64,000 bases of DNA from Oscillospiraceae bacterium (GTDB lineage Bacteria; Bacillota; Clostridia; Oscillospirales; WRJC01): assembly GCA_009783265.1 (NCBI GenBank), contig WRHM01000001.1:496001-560000 (forward strand). Direction: 5' to 3'. The translations under genes were made by a program, and so were the position numbers. Positions 53,707-61,377 of this stretch are shown here, one piece after another (the stretch's first letter is position 1; every line of letters starts with the position of its first letter). The notes under the pieces are model-generated. The model did no database searches. It was given only the letters and a program-made list of their open reading frames with translations, and had not been told where the DNA came from.

Positions 53707-56346
53707 ATGGCAAAAAAATATGTATATTTATTCAGCGAGGGAAACGGCTCAATGAAAGAACTTCTCGGGGGTAAAGGCGCAAATCTTGCCGAAATGACGA
53801 TTCTGGGAATGCCCGTGCCGCAGGGATTCACGATTTCTACGGAAGCGTGTACCCGATATTATGAGGACAACGAAAAAATAGCCCCGGAAATCGAGGCTGA
53901 AATTCAGGGTTATATAAGAGAAATGGAAAAAATTAATGCAAAAACTTTCGGCGATATAAACAACCCGTTGTTAGTCTCGGTCAGAAGCGGCGCGAGAGCG
54001 TCTATGCCGGGCATGATGGACACTATTTTAAATCTCGGATTAAACGACGAAGTAGTAGTTGGCCTCGCGAAACTTACGAATAATGACAGGTTCGCTTATG
54101 ATTCTTATCGCAGATTTATCCAGATGTTTTCAGATGTTGTAATGGAAGTGCCGAAAAGCTCTTTTGAAAAGTTTATCGACGAAATAAAAGAGAAAAAAGG
54201 CGTGAAAAACGATATTGAACTCGACGCGGACGATATGAAAGAATTAGTCAAAGTTTATAAAAAATATTTTAAAGAGAAAAAAGGCTTTGATTTCCCGGCT
54301 GATCCTAAAATCCAGCTGCTCGAAGCTGTCAAAGCCGTTTTCAGGTCATGGAACAATCCGAGGGCTATCACTTACAGAAGATTAAACGATATACCCGGCT
54401 CATGGGGGACTGCCGTAAACGTTCAGGCAATGGTGTTCGGCAACATGGGCGAAACATCGGGAACAGGAGTTGCGTTTACGCGCGACCCGTCGACCGGCGA
54501 AAATAAATTATACGGCGAATTTCTCATGAACGCTCAGGGCGAGGACGTTGTCGCAGGGATCAGGACCCCGCAAAGCATAGATCAGTTAAAACAGGTCATG
54601 CCCGACGCTTATAATCAGTTTGTCGAAATCGCGAACAAACTTGAAAAGCACTATAAAGACATGCAGGACATGGAATTTACGATAGAAAATAAAAAATTAT
54701 ATATGCTCCAGACAAGAAACGGCAAGAGAACCGCCGCCGCCGCTTTAAAAATCGCGGTCGATTTGGTCAGTGAGGGAATGCTCACGGAAAAAGAAGCGAT
54801 TATGAAAGTCGAGCCCAAGCAATTAGACGCTTTATTGCACCCTCAGTTTGAGGCAAAGGCGTTAAAGGCGGCTAAGCCTGCGGGCAAAGGGCTTGCCGCG
54901 TCGCCCGGAGCCGCCTGCGGCAAAGTTTATTTCACGGCTGAAGAAGCATGCGAAGCCGTAAACAATAAAAAAGAAAAGGCTATTCTTGTAAGATTGGAAA
55001 CTTCTCCGGAAGATATTGAGGGAATGCACGCGTCCGAGGGTATTTTGACTGTCAGGGGCGGCATGACGAGCCACGCGGCTGTTGTGGCAAGGGGCATGGG
55101 GACATGCTGCGTCGCTGGGTGCGGCGATATAGATATACACGAGGAAGATAAATATTTTGTAATCAATGGCGAAAAAGTAAACGAGGGCGATTATATTTCA
55201 CTCGACGGTTCGACAGGAAATGTTTATATAGGCAAAATCCCGGCTGTTGAAGCTGAAATTACGGGCAACTTCGGAAAATTCATGGCGTGGGCCGATAAAT
55301 ACAGGACGCTCAAAATCAGAACGAACGCCGATACTCCGGCTGACGCGGCAAAAGCCGTGGAATTTGGAGCCGAAGGCATAGGCCTCACAAGAACTGAGCA
55401 CATGTTTTTTGAGCCTGACAGGATACCAGCGTTCAGAAAAATGATAGTGGCAAAAACAGTCGAACAGAGAAAAGCCGCGCTCGATAATCTTCTCCCAATG
55501 CAGAGAAGCGATTTTGAGGGCATATTTAAAGCAATGGCAGGCCATCCGGTCACTATAAGATTTTTAGATCCGCCGCTTCATGAATTTATGCCGACCAAAG
55601 AAGAAGATATTGCGGCTCTGGCAAAAGAATTAAAAATCACGGCCGACGAGCTTAAATCAATAGTAAGTTCCCTGCATGAGATTAACCCGATGATGGGTCA
55701 CAGGGGCTGCCGTCTGGCTGTTTCATATCCCGAAATCGCCGAAATGCAGACGAGAGCCGTTATCGAAGCGGCGATTAACGTAAATAAAAAGACAGGGTTA
55801 AATATAATACCTGAAATTATGATACCGTTGATTTGCGATCTGACAGAATTAAAATTCGTTAAGAAAATAATAGTAGAAACGGCAAATGCGATAATAGCAA
55901 AAGCAGGCGTAAATCTTAAATATCAGGTCGGAACAATGATAGAGATACCCAGAGCGGCACTGCTCGCCGACGAGATTGCGACCGAAGCTGAATTTTTCTC
56001 ATTCGGCACAAATGATTTGACGCAGATGACTTATGGATTAAGCCGCGACGATGCGGGCAGAATACTCGACGATTATTTTGCCGCGAAAATATTTGAAGCC
56101 GACCCGACGGCAAGGCTTGACAAGTCGGGCGTCGGCAAACTGATAAAAATGGCTGTAGAGCTGGGCAAAAAGACAAGGCCTAATATAAAACTTGGTATAT
56201 GCGGAGAACACGGCGGCGACCCGTCGTCGATAGAATTCTGTCATAACGCCGGATTAGCTTATGTGTCATGTTCGCCGTTCAGGGTCCCGATAGCAAGACT
56301 TGCGGCGGCTCAGGCGGCTATAAGTTCTGTAAAAGCCGGGGAATAG
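53707..56346 (+). CDS. ppdK: Pyruvate, phosphate dikinase
   Basis: PPDK interconverts pyruvate, ATP and phosphate with phosphoenolpyruvate, AMP and diphosphate, and in anaerobes works in glycolysis. 879 residues, standard: N-terminal ATP-grasp part (LLGGKGANLAEMTILGMPVP, NVQAMVFGNMGETSGTGVAF), central phosphohistidine motif GGMTSHAAVVARGMGTCC (catalytic His), and C-terminal TIM barrel with EGIGLTRTEHMFF, GHRGCRLAVSYPE, FSFGTNDLTQ and the GICGEHGGDP motif with a Cys-less-than-usual ending. AGGAGG precedes the ATG by the normal distance. Ends at an intrinsic terminator. Confidence 0.97.
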   Translation: MAKKYVYLFSEGNGSMKELLGGKGANLAEMTILGMPVPQGFTISTEACTRYYEDNEKIAPEIEAEIQGYIREMEKINAKTFGDINNPLLVSVRSGARASMPGMMDTILNLGLNDEVVVGLAKLTNNDRFAYDSYRRFIQMFSDVVMEVPKSSFEKFIDEIKEKKGVKNDIELDADDMKELVKVYKKYFKEKKGFDFPADPKIQLLEAVKAVFRSWNNPRAITYRRLNDIPGSWGTAVNVQAMVFGNMGETSGTGVAFTRDPSTGENKLYGEFLMNAQGEDVVAGIRTPQSIDQLKQVMPDAYNQFVEIANKLEKHYKDMQDMEFTIENKKLYMLQTRNGKRTAAAALKIAVDLVSEGMLTEKEAIMKVEPKQLDALLHPQFEAKALKAAKPAGKGLAASPGAACGKVYFTAEEACEAVNNKKEKAILVRLETSPEDIEGMHASEGILTVRGGMTSHAAVVARGMGTCCVAGCGDIDIHEEDKYFVINGEKVNEGDYISLDGSTGNVYIGKIPAVEAEITGNFGKFMAWADKYRTLKIRTNADTPADAAKAVEFGAEGIGLTRTEHMFFEPDRIPAFRKMIVAKTVEQRKAALDNLLPMQRSDFEGIFKAMAGHPVTIRFLDPPLHEFMPTKEEDIAALAKELKITADELKSIVSSLHEINPMMGHRGCRLAVSYPEIAEMQTRAVIEAAINVNKKTGLNIIPEIMIPLICDLTELKFVKKIIVETANAIIAKAGVNLKYQVGTMIEIPRAALLADEIATEAEFFSFGTNDLTQMTYGLSRDDAGRILDDYFAAKIFEADPTARLDKSGVGKLIKMAVELGKKTRPNIKLGICGEHGGDPSSIEFCHNAGLAYVSCSPFRVPIARLAAAQAAISSVKAGE

Positions 56347-56377
56347 ATATATTGCGTGAATAAAAAATATAAAACGC

Positions 56378-56411
56378 AGGGCGGGATTTTTCCCGCCCTT
56401 GATTTTTTATT
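56378..56411 (+). terminator. Terminator of ppdK
   Basis: AGGGCGGGA TTTT TCCCGCCCT, followed by TGATTTTTTATTTTTTT. Confidence 0.9.
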
Positions 56412-56437
56412 TTTTTGTATTAATGTAATTCTACTTG

Positions 56438-56553
56438 AAAACCACCCCGCCCTACTGGCACCCCTCCACAGAGGGGAATTAGACAAAACGCCGGATTTTC
56501 ATGCAATTCCCCTCCGTGGAGGGGTGGCAAGCGTTAGCTTGACGGGGTGGTTT
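56438..56553. repeat. Type A repeat, CACCCC-ended variant
   Basis: AAACCACCCCGCCC...CACCCCTCC at the left and CCCCTCCGTGGAGGGGTGGC, TTGACGGGGTGGTTT at the right. Confidence 0.85.
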
Positions 56554-56592
56554 ATAACTTGTTTAACTATAATGTAAAAATTTTTCGCCAAA

Positions 56593-56680
56593 TGTAGGGA
56601 ACGTCGCCCTCGACGTTCCGCAAATATAAAACCGACGTAAAATCATATTCGGCGGACGACCGCCCTCGGTCGTCCCTACA
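56593..56680. repeat. Paired type B element
   Basis: GTAGGGAACGTCGCCCTCGA... and inverted GGCGGACGACCGCCCTCGGT...CCCTAC. The second half reaches the 3' end of mntP. Confidence 0.87.
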
Positions 56681-56684
56681 AAAT

Positions 56685-57257
56685 TCATATAACCCCCGTA
56701 TGCTCAAGCAATATTTTCAGTCCAATCAATATCAATATAATACCCCCGGCAAATTCAGCCGCCGGCTTAAATTTCGCGCCGAATATATTCCCGATTTTTA
56801 CGCCTGCCACAGAAAATAAAAACGTTATAATCCCGATGAAAAAAACAGCCGGAACAATATTATTGATTTGCAAAAAAGCAAACGATACGCCTACTGCAAG
56901 CGCGTCAATGCTTGTCGCAACAGAGAGATAAAGCATTCGCGCAGGCTTTAAAGAAAATTCTTCGCCGCTTTGTTTTTCTTTTTTGAATTTGAAACTTTCG
57001 ATAATCATTTTTAAGCCGATAAAACAGAGCAGAATAAACGCTATCCAATGATCATAAGCAATAATCGCGTCGGCGAACCGTGATGCGGCAATATAGCCTA
57101 TAAGCGGCATGGCGGCTTGAAAAACACAAAAATATAATCCGATGATAACCGATTTTTTTATATATGGCTTAGACATAGTCAGACCCGCGCACACAGACAC
57201 GGCAAAAGCGTCCATAGAAAGCCCCACGGCAATTAAAAACAACGAAAACAGATTCAT
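56685..57257 (-). CDS. mntP: Manganese efflux pump MntP
   Basis: A 190-residue membrane protein with six helices and the two symmetric DUF204 motifs: SLFLIAVGLSMDAFAVSVCA at the start and YLSVATSIDALAVGVSFAFL in the second half; Asp and Ser in GLSMDAFAV and TSIDALAVG are the metal-binding core of MntP. It exports Mn(II). SD AAAGGA upstream; on the minus strand a structured leader (57354-57442) and a promoter (57450-57478) precede it. The common Mn riboswitch (yybP-ykoY) signature was not recognised in that leader. Confidence 0.9.
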   Translation of the reverse strand: MNLFSLFLIAVGLSMDAFAVSVCAGLTMSKPYIKKSVIIGLYFCVFQAAMPLIGYIAASRFADAIIAYDHWIAFILLCFIGLKMIIESFKFKKEKQSGEEFSLKPARMLYLSVATSIDALAVGVSFAFLQINNIVPAVFFIGIITFLFSVAGVKIGNIFGAKFKPAAEFAGGIILILIGLKILLEHTGVI

Positions 57258-57353
57258 TTTGTTTTATATTATATCCTTTGATAAATTTTGTCAAATTATC
57301 TATTGACAAACAGGAAAATATATGCTAAAATAACCTCAGAGAGATAATAAAAA

Positions 57354-57442
57354 TGCGGGCATCCGCAGAAGTGAAAACAGCACTCTGCGGCATGCATAGG
57401 TGCAAAACCCACCATACACATGAGAATTTCTCCATACCCGCA
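57354..57442 (-). ncRNA. Cloverleaf-shaped leader RNA upstream of mntP, unassigned
   Basis: On the minus strand the outer stem TGCGGG/CCCGCA (57442-57437 with 57359-57354) closes three hairpins: GAGA-AAT-TCTC, GGTG/CACC around GGTTTTG, and the long CCGCAGA-GTG/CAC-TCTGCGG with a seven-base loop. TTTTTATT follows on the minus strand, so the closing stem can act as a terminator. The promoter at 57450-57478 places the start of RNA at the first base of the closing stem. It lies about 100 bp before the mntP start. It could be a metal-sensing riboswitch or a small RNA; no known class was matched. Confidence 0.55.
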
Positions 57443-57449
57443 CAATGTT

Positions 57450-57478
57450 ATTATACATCATTGTGTTAGTGCAGTCAA
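57450..57478 (-). promoter_or_regulatory. Promoter of the mntP leader
   Basis: On the minus strand TTGACT (57478-57473) and TATAAT (57455-57450), 17 bp apart. A second promoter-like pair on the plus strand, TTGACA at 57303 and TAAAAT at 57326 (17 bp), would read through the element from the other side. Confidence 0.75.
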
Positions 57479-57516
57479 GATGTATTTTTCAGTTTGTGCT
57501 TAAAAAGAGAAGTTTA

Positions 57517-57640
57517 AAGGCGACGTGTGGTTTTTCCGCCCGCGCCTTTTATTATTGTCTCGGCGGATAGTTTCTTCGGGCGGGCGCACTAACCCGCCTG
57601 AGGATAATCCGTTGAGAATATATAAATATATTAAAGCGAA
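57517..57640. other. GC-rich inverted repeats, unassigned
   Basis: Two structures: AAAGGCGACGTG...CGCGCCTTTT (a possible terminator on the plus strand, 57517-57552) and a nested stem CTC-GGCGGAT...ATCC-GTTGAG around GGCGGG/CCCGCC (57558-57620). Their GC content is well above the surroundings. No known RNA class was matched and no repeat in the window resembles them. Confidence 0.4.
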
Positions 57641-57663
57641 CGCAAAAAAATTTTTGTGTTCTC

Positions 57664-57692
57664 TTGACATCTGTATTTTTTTGCTGTATAAT
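57664..57692 (+). promoter_or_regulatory. Promoter of the second antitoxin-like RNA
   Basis: TTGACA at 57664-57669 and TATAAT at 57687-57692, exactly 17 bp apart, identical in form to the promoter at 3171-3199. Confidence 0.88.
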
Positions 57693-57698
57693 AATAGA

Positions 57699-57795
57699 CA
57701 GATAGCGAACCGTAAGACGGTTGGCTCAAAATTAGCTGTTATTTAAATTAGCTGTCCGCTTTTAAGCTGGGGACAGCTAATTTACTTTTTCTTAT
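57699..57795 (+). ncRNA. Second antitoxin-like RNA without a toxin beside it
   Basis: The core GATAGCGAACCGTAAGACGG then TTGGCTCAAAA matches the RNA at 3206-3312 (GATAGC-AACCG-GCTCAAAA). A terminator TTAGCTGTCC/GGACAGCTAA follows, with the loop GCTTTTAAGCTG comparable to GCTTTGGCGG of the first copy. On the other strand only the end of hflX is found, no hydrophobic small peptide. It is an orphan copy, perhaps a decoy or a remnant. Confidence 0.6.
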
Positions 57796-57799
57796 ATTC

Positions 57800-59164
57800 T
57801 TATCTTGTCAGATATTTTTCATACATATTTTTTGTCTTGATGTCCACAACTGCCCTGACAGTAGTAAATTCTTCGCCGTATTCTATATCTGAAACAGAAG
57901 CGTTTTTATACAGATAACTTATATATCCCTGTTCTTTGCCGTTTAATTCACGGACCGGGAAAGCAAAAATCACGGATTTTCTCTGGCTTTCCAGCACTTC
58001 CTGTATTTTCTGCAAAAGATCGCCTATACCATCGCCGGTTTTAGCGGATATATATACGTCGGCGTCATTTTCGGCGCCAACGTAGGGGACGGCGTCCTCG
58101 ACGTCCCGTTCATTTGAATCACTGGAAGTCTGCGCCATGTCGATTTTATTATAAACCGCGATTATTGGCCTGTCTGTTATTCCCATCTCGATTAAAAGCG
58201 ATTTCGCGACTTCAAGCTGATTTTGATGCTCAGGGTCTGATATATCAGAGACAAGCAGGATTATATCGGCGTAATTTATCTCGTCAAGCGTTGATTTAAA
58301 AGCCCGGACAAGATGGTGCGGCAGTTTTCTTATAAGCCCTACGGTGTCAGTCAATAAAACTTCGCTGCTGTTCGGCAGTTTTAATCTTCTGGTTGTCGGG
58401 TCAAGCGTTGCAAAAAGCTTATTCTCGGCGAGTATTCCGGCATTTGTGAGATAATTCAACAGGGTCGATTTGCCTGAGTTTGTATATCCCGCGATCGCAA
58501 TATTCGGAATCCCCGTTTTTTCCCTGCGCGAACGCATTACGCCCCTTGATATTTCAAGCTGCTTTAATTCTTTTTCAAGTACGGCGATATTTGATTTTAT
58601 AGTCCTGCGCTCGATTTCGAGTTTGGTTTCGCCCGCTCCCCTTCGCGCTCCGCCTACGCCGCCAACTGCGCCGCCGGTACCTCCAGTGCCGCCTCCGCCT
58701 ACGCCTCCGCCTCCGATTCTCGACATTGCTTTGCCTTTGCCTGTCAGGCGGGGCAGGGTATATCTCAGCTGCGCTATATCGACCTGAAGCTTGCCTTCGC
58801 TTGTGTGGGCGTGCTGCCCGAATATCTCAAGAATCAGCATTGTCCTGTCGATGACTTCTATATCTAAAAAATCCTCTATGTTTTTTATCTGCGAGGGCGA
58901 AAGCTCGCCGTCGATAATCGCGATATTTATATCATTTGCGTGAATTATACTTTTCGCTTCTTCTAATTTGCCCTTGCCGATATAAGTCGCCGGTTCGGGC
59001 GACGTTCTGTTTTGATATAATCTGGCAGCGGGAGAAATCCCGGCTGTGTCAGCCAGCCTTTCAAGCTCGTCAAGCGAAATAATACACTCGCTCTCAGAAA
59101 TATCCGGCGTGGCTATGCTTATCAATATTGCTTTATCTTGTGTTTCGTTTATTATTTCCGTCAT
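57800..59164 (-). CDS. hflX: GTPase HflX
   Basis: HflX splits stalled or hibernating ribosomes. Residues from the ATG at 59164: N-terminal domain with ARLYQNRTSPEPATYIGKGK, a Gly-rich linker (GGGGVGGGGTGGTGGAVGGV), G1 GYTNSGKSTLLNYL, G3 DTVGLIRKLP, G4 NKID. A type B insertion (58082-58108) after the G4 region gives VEDAVPYVG, read in the antisense direction relative to other in-frame copies. Near its start lies a run of ATCA repeats. GGAGAG precedes the ATG. Confidence 0.92.
   Translation of the reverse strand: MTEIINETQDKAILISIATPDISESECIISLDELERLADTAGISPAARLYQNRTSPEPATYIGKGKLEEAKSIIHANDINIAIIDGELSPSQIKNIEDFLDIEVIDRTMLILEIFGQHAHTSEGKLQVDIAQLRYTLPRLTGKGKAMSRIGGGGVGGGGTGGTGGAVGGVGGARRGAGETKLEIERRTIKSNIAVLEKELKQLEISRGVMRSRREKTGIPNIAIAGYTNSGKSTLLNYLTNAGILAENKLFATLDPTTRRLKLPNSSEVLLTDTVGLIRKLPHHLVRAFKSTLDEINYADIILLVSDISDPEHQNQLEVAKSLLIEMGITDRPIIAVYNKIDMAQTSSDSNERDVEDAVPYVGAENDADVYISAKTGDGIGDLLQKIQEVLESQRKSVIFAFPVRELNGKEQGYISYLYKNASVSDIEYGEEFTTVRAVVDIKTKNMYEKYLTR
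58082..58108. repeat. Type B element inside hflX
   Basis: GTAGGGGACGGCGTCCTCGA followed by CGTCCCG on the plus strand; the gene is on the minus strand. Confidence 0.87.
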
Positions 59165-59321
59165 AACTATTACCACTCTCCAATCAATCAATCAATCAAT
59201 TAATTATTCAATCATAAATTCATAAATAAAAAAATACCGCCGCAAATCAATCTGATATATAAATCAAATTAAAAATTGTGACAGTATGAATTGAAAACGT
59301 CAGCTAAATTTAATAAAATAA

Positions 59322-59522
59322 TTACGCGTTGCCGTAACGTTTCTTAAATTTATCGACCCTTCCGCCCGCGTCTACAAATTTCTGCTTGCCCGTAAAAAAC
59401 GGATGGCATTTTGAGCAGATTTCGACTTTTATGTCTTTTTTTGTTGACCGCGTGACTATTTGTTCACCGCATGCGCATCTTACTGTCACATCATAATACT
59501 CCGGATGGATTTTATCTTTCAT
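59322..59522 (-). CDS. rpmE: 50S ribosomal protein L31
   Basis: A 66-residue protein ([40 protein letters not shown]) with the CxC and CxxCH zinc-binding cysteines, so it is the zinc form that can be replaced under zinc shortage. ATG at 59522 with GAGGTG upstream. It lies between hflX and the terminator of the transglutaminase gene. Confidence 0.95.
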   Translation of the reverse strand: MKDKIHPEYYDVTVRCACGEQIVTRSTKKDIKVEICSKCHPFFTGKQKFVDAGGRVDKFKKRYGNA

Positions 59523-59692
59523 TTGATTACACCTCATTTATTAATTATAAAATTTAAAATTATAAACAAAAATTTTGACGACTTGTCTATTATATCACAT
59601 TAAAAACATAATTTCAATAGGTTTTTTAAATTTTTTTATGCGAATATATAAGAAATTTTTTATGCGGAAATTTTATATACAAAACAAAACGA

Positions 59693-59730
59693 AAAATGCC
59701 GCGTCGCTTACGCAACGCAGCATTTTGAGA
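59693..59730 (-). terminator. Terminator of the transglutaminase-like gene
   Basis: On the minus strand AAAATGCTGCGTTGC...GACGCGGCATTTTTCG, about 75 bp after that gene's stop. Confidence 0.8.
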
Positions 59731-59805
59731 AAAGGAGATGAGGTATGGGGTATATCAATTATTTGATAAAATCTGATTTAATAAATATTTTGCCGCAACC
59801 GCAAT

Positions 59806-60738
59806 TTAAAACTCCCAGCTCTTTGAATAATTCGAGCCGTCGCCGATAAATTTTATTACGGATTTGTTTGATTTATTCGAAGAGTCAAACGTGGGGTCAA
59901 CCCTCTCGAATTTCTTGCCGTCAAATTTCATCTCGTTGACTTTGAACCAGCCTTTATCAGTAAGATAAAATTCGTTCCATGCGTGATAAACCGGGTCTTT
60001 TTGATCCGGGACTTTTACGTATCCCATTACAAGTTTCGCCGGGATCCCCTGAGAGCGCAGCATTGCGGCCAGAACTGCGGCATAGTCAAAACATATTCCT
60101 TTTTTGGAATCTACGATCGCGTCAACCGACGGGAGATAACCGGCTTGAACTTCATTTGCTTTTTTTGAATCGTATTCTAAGCTGTCTATTACGAATTTAT
60201 ATATAGCCTCTACTTTTTCAAGCTCGGTTTTGCAGTTTTTTGTCAGTTCAGCCGCTTTTTTTACGACTTTTGAGTCTTTGCTATAATTTACTAACTGATT
60301 TGCGTTCATGTACGGGGCTTTTTCGTCTTTTAATTCAAGTTTATATTTCTGGGTCAGCGCGACCGAATATTTTGTCGGGTCGCTTGCCTGTATCATAACT
60401 CTTACGTTATATTCGCCGTTTCCCCACTGGAGCGGGAAAGATTCTATTTTGCCGTCGCCCTTTAAATCATAAGTATATTTCAGGTCGCCTTTGTCTATCG
60501 AAACTTTGACTTTTTTATCTGTTTTCGCGACTACGTTTATTTTTACTGTTCCTGTAGCGTTTGAATCTGTAAAATCCATTTGGGCTTTTTCGTTTTTGAT
60601 TATATCATCCGCCGCTATAACAATAATAGCAGATAATATAACCGTTAAAATTATCAAAGCCGAGAAAATTAAATATCCTGCGATTTTTTTCCTTGTCGAT
60701 ATTGTTGATGTGTTTGATGCGCAATTAATTTTTTTCAT
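59806..60738 (-). CDS. Transglutaminase-like cysteine protease, membrane-anchored, under c-di-GMP control
   Basis: A 310-residue protein: basic start, one membrane helix (IAGYLIFSALIILTVILSAI), a beta-rich region and a transglutaminase-core domain with SKKGICFDYAAVLAAMLRSQ (catalytic Cys), YHAWNEFYLTDKGWFKV (catalytic His). The third residue, an Asp, is in KFERVDPTFDS. Relatives act on cell-surface proteins. A c-di-GMP-I riboswitch with a terminator lies in its leader (60784-60940), so it is switched with the second messenger, as adhesion and motility genes are in clostridia. Start at ATG with AAAGGAGAG. Confidence 0.88.
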   Translation of the reverse strand: MKKINCASNTSTISTRKKIAGYLIFSALIILTVILSAIIVIAADDIIKNEKAQMDFTDSNATGTVKINVVAKTDKKVKVSIDKGDLKYTYDLKGDGKIESFPLQWGNGEYNVRVMIQASDPTKYSVALTQKYKLELKDEKAPYMNANQLVNYSKDSKVVKKAAELTKNCKTELEKVEAIYKFVIDSLEYDSKKANEVQAGYLPSVDAIVDSKKGICFDYAAVLAAMLRSQGIPAKLVMGYVKVPDQKDPVYHAWNEFYLTDKGWFKVNEMKFDGKKFERVDPTFDSSNKSNKSVIKFIGDGSNYSKSWEF

Positions 60739-60783
60739 GAAAACTCTCCTTTGTAAACTTTATAAAATTAAAACATAATAAAA

Positions 60784-60940
60784 AACACTTTCTCCCGCAG
60801 TTAAGAAAGTGACTTATCAGAAATGCAACCCGTCGCCGTTCGACAAATTACATTTGCAACTGGCTGTCTTTCGCCGGCATAACTGCGGCGCTAAGACCCT
60901 GTAGCTTTGCGTCACTGTCTCTCAACAGTTTTGCCTATAT
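60784..60940 (-). promoter_or_regulatory. c-di-GMP-I (GEMM) riboswitch and terminator
   Basis: On the minus strand: GGCAAAACTGTTGAGAGACA (a stem closed by a GAGA tetraloop), GTGACGCAAAGCTACAGGGT (the invariant GACGCAAAGC stretch), a second hairpin GCGCCGCAGTTATGCCGGCG, and GACAGCCAGTTGC. These match the GEMM-I aptamer (60856-60936). Downstream, CACTTTCT/AGAAAGTG (60811-60786) with TTTTTTATT is a terminator. The aptamer is located 5' of the transglutaminase gene. Confidence 0.9.
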
Positions 60941-60976
60941 TCAAGATTGTTGAAATATATCTGCAATTCCAAATAT

Positions 60977-61005
60977 ATAATACCACATAATTTTTCTTTT
61001 GTCAA
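60977..61005 (-). promoter_or_regulatory. Promoter in front of the riboswitch
   Basis: TTGACA (61005-61000) and TATTAT (60982-60977) on the minus strand, 17 bp apart. Confidence 0.85.
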
Positions 61006-61103
61006 CACTTTTTTTAACATTTAAAAAAAATTATTTATTTTTTCTGAACTATGTGATATAATATAATACAACCCGGTTATTTTAATTTAGGAAATCGCCA
61101 ACT

Positions 61104-61130
61104 GTCATTCTGAGTGAAACGAAGAATCTT
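61104..61130. repeat. Type E dispersed repeat fragment
   Basis: GTCATTCTGAGTGAAACGAA followed by GAATCTT. This motif is a common dispersed repeat in bacteria. A shorter relative (CACTCTGAGCGCAGCGAA) is inside the type A copy at 28231-28362. Confidence 0.65.
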
Positions 61131-61157
61131 TTATTAAGATAACTTTTGGTGATAGTC

Positions 61158-61326
61158 AAAGCCCCCTTCTCAGAAGGGGGGGGGTGACGCCCGCACGTGT
61201 AACGAATGTGAACGTAGTTCACATGCAGTTCACGCCAATCAATACGGCGGGGTTGTCGTTCCCCTCGCTTCATCAAATTCCGCAACCCCCGTCACTACGT
61301 GACACCCCCTTCTGGGAAGGGGGCTT
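61158..61326. repeat. Type A repeat with an internal 39-bp type D segment
   Basis: AAAGCCCCCTTCTCAGAAGG and GGGAAGGGGGCTT ends, an unusual run of nine G, and at 61208-61246 the type D segment in the opposite orientation to that at 45080-45118. Confidence 0.85.
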
Positions 61327-61377
61327 CAATTAGCGACAGGCTAAAATTTATATAAAATTTATCAGGAGCGTTATTTC

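Noticed and set aside
57354-57442. tRNA gene
   Set aside because: Cloverleaf-like, with a 6-7 bp closing stem and a seven-base loop, but no GGTTCRA T-loop, no U33 and a ten-bp third arm.
57525-57746. A 73-codon open frame (WFFRPRLLLLSRRI...)
   Set aside because: It runs through two hairpin structures and the orphan RNA promoter, has no ribosome binding site and no family pattern; it is a by-product of the GC-rich repeats.
58650-58730. Assembly artefact in hflX (Gly-rich low-complexity stretch)
   Set aside because: Gly-rich linkers at this position between the N-terminal and GTPase domains are common in HflX proteins, and the frame is intact.
61082-61285. A 67-codon minus-strand frame in the 61 kb repeats
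   Set aside because: It consists of translated repeat types A, D and E with no start signal.
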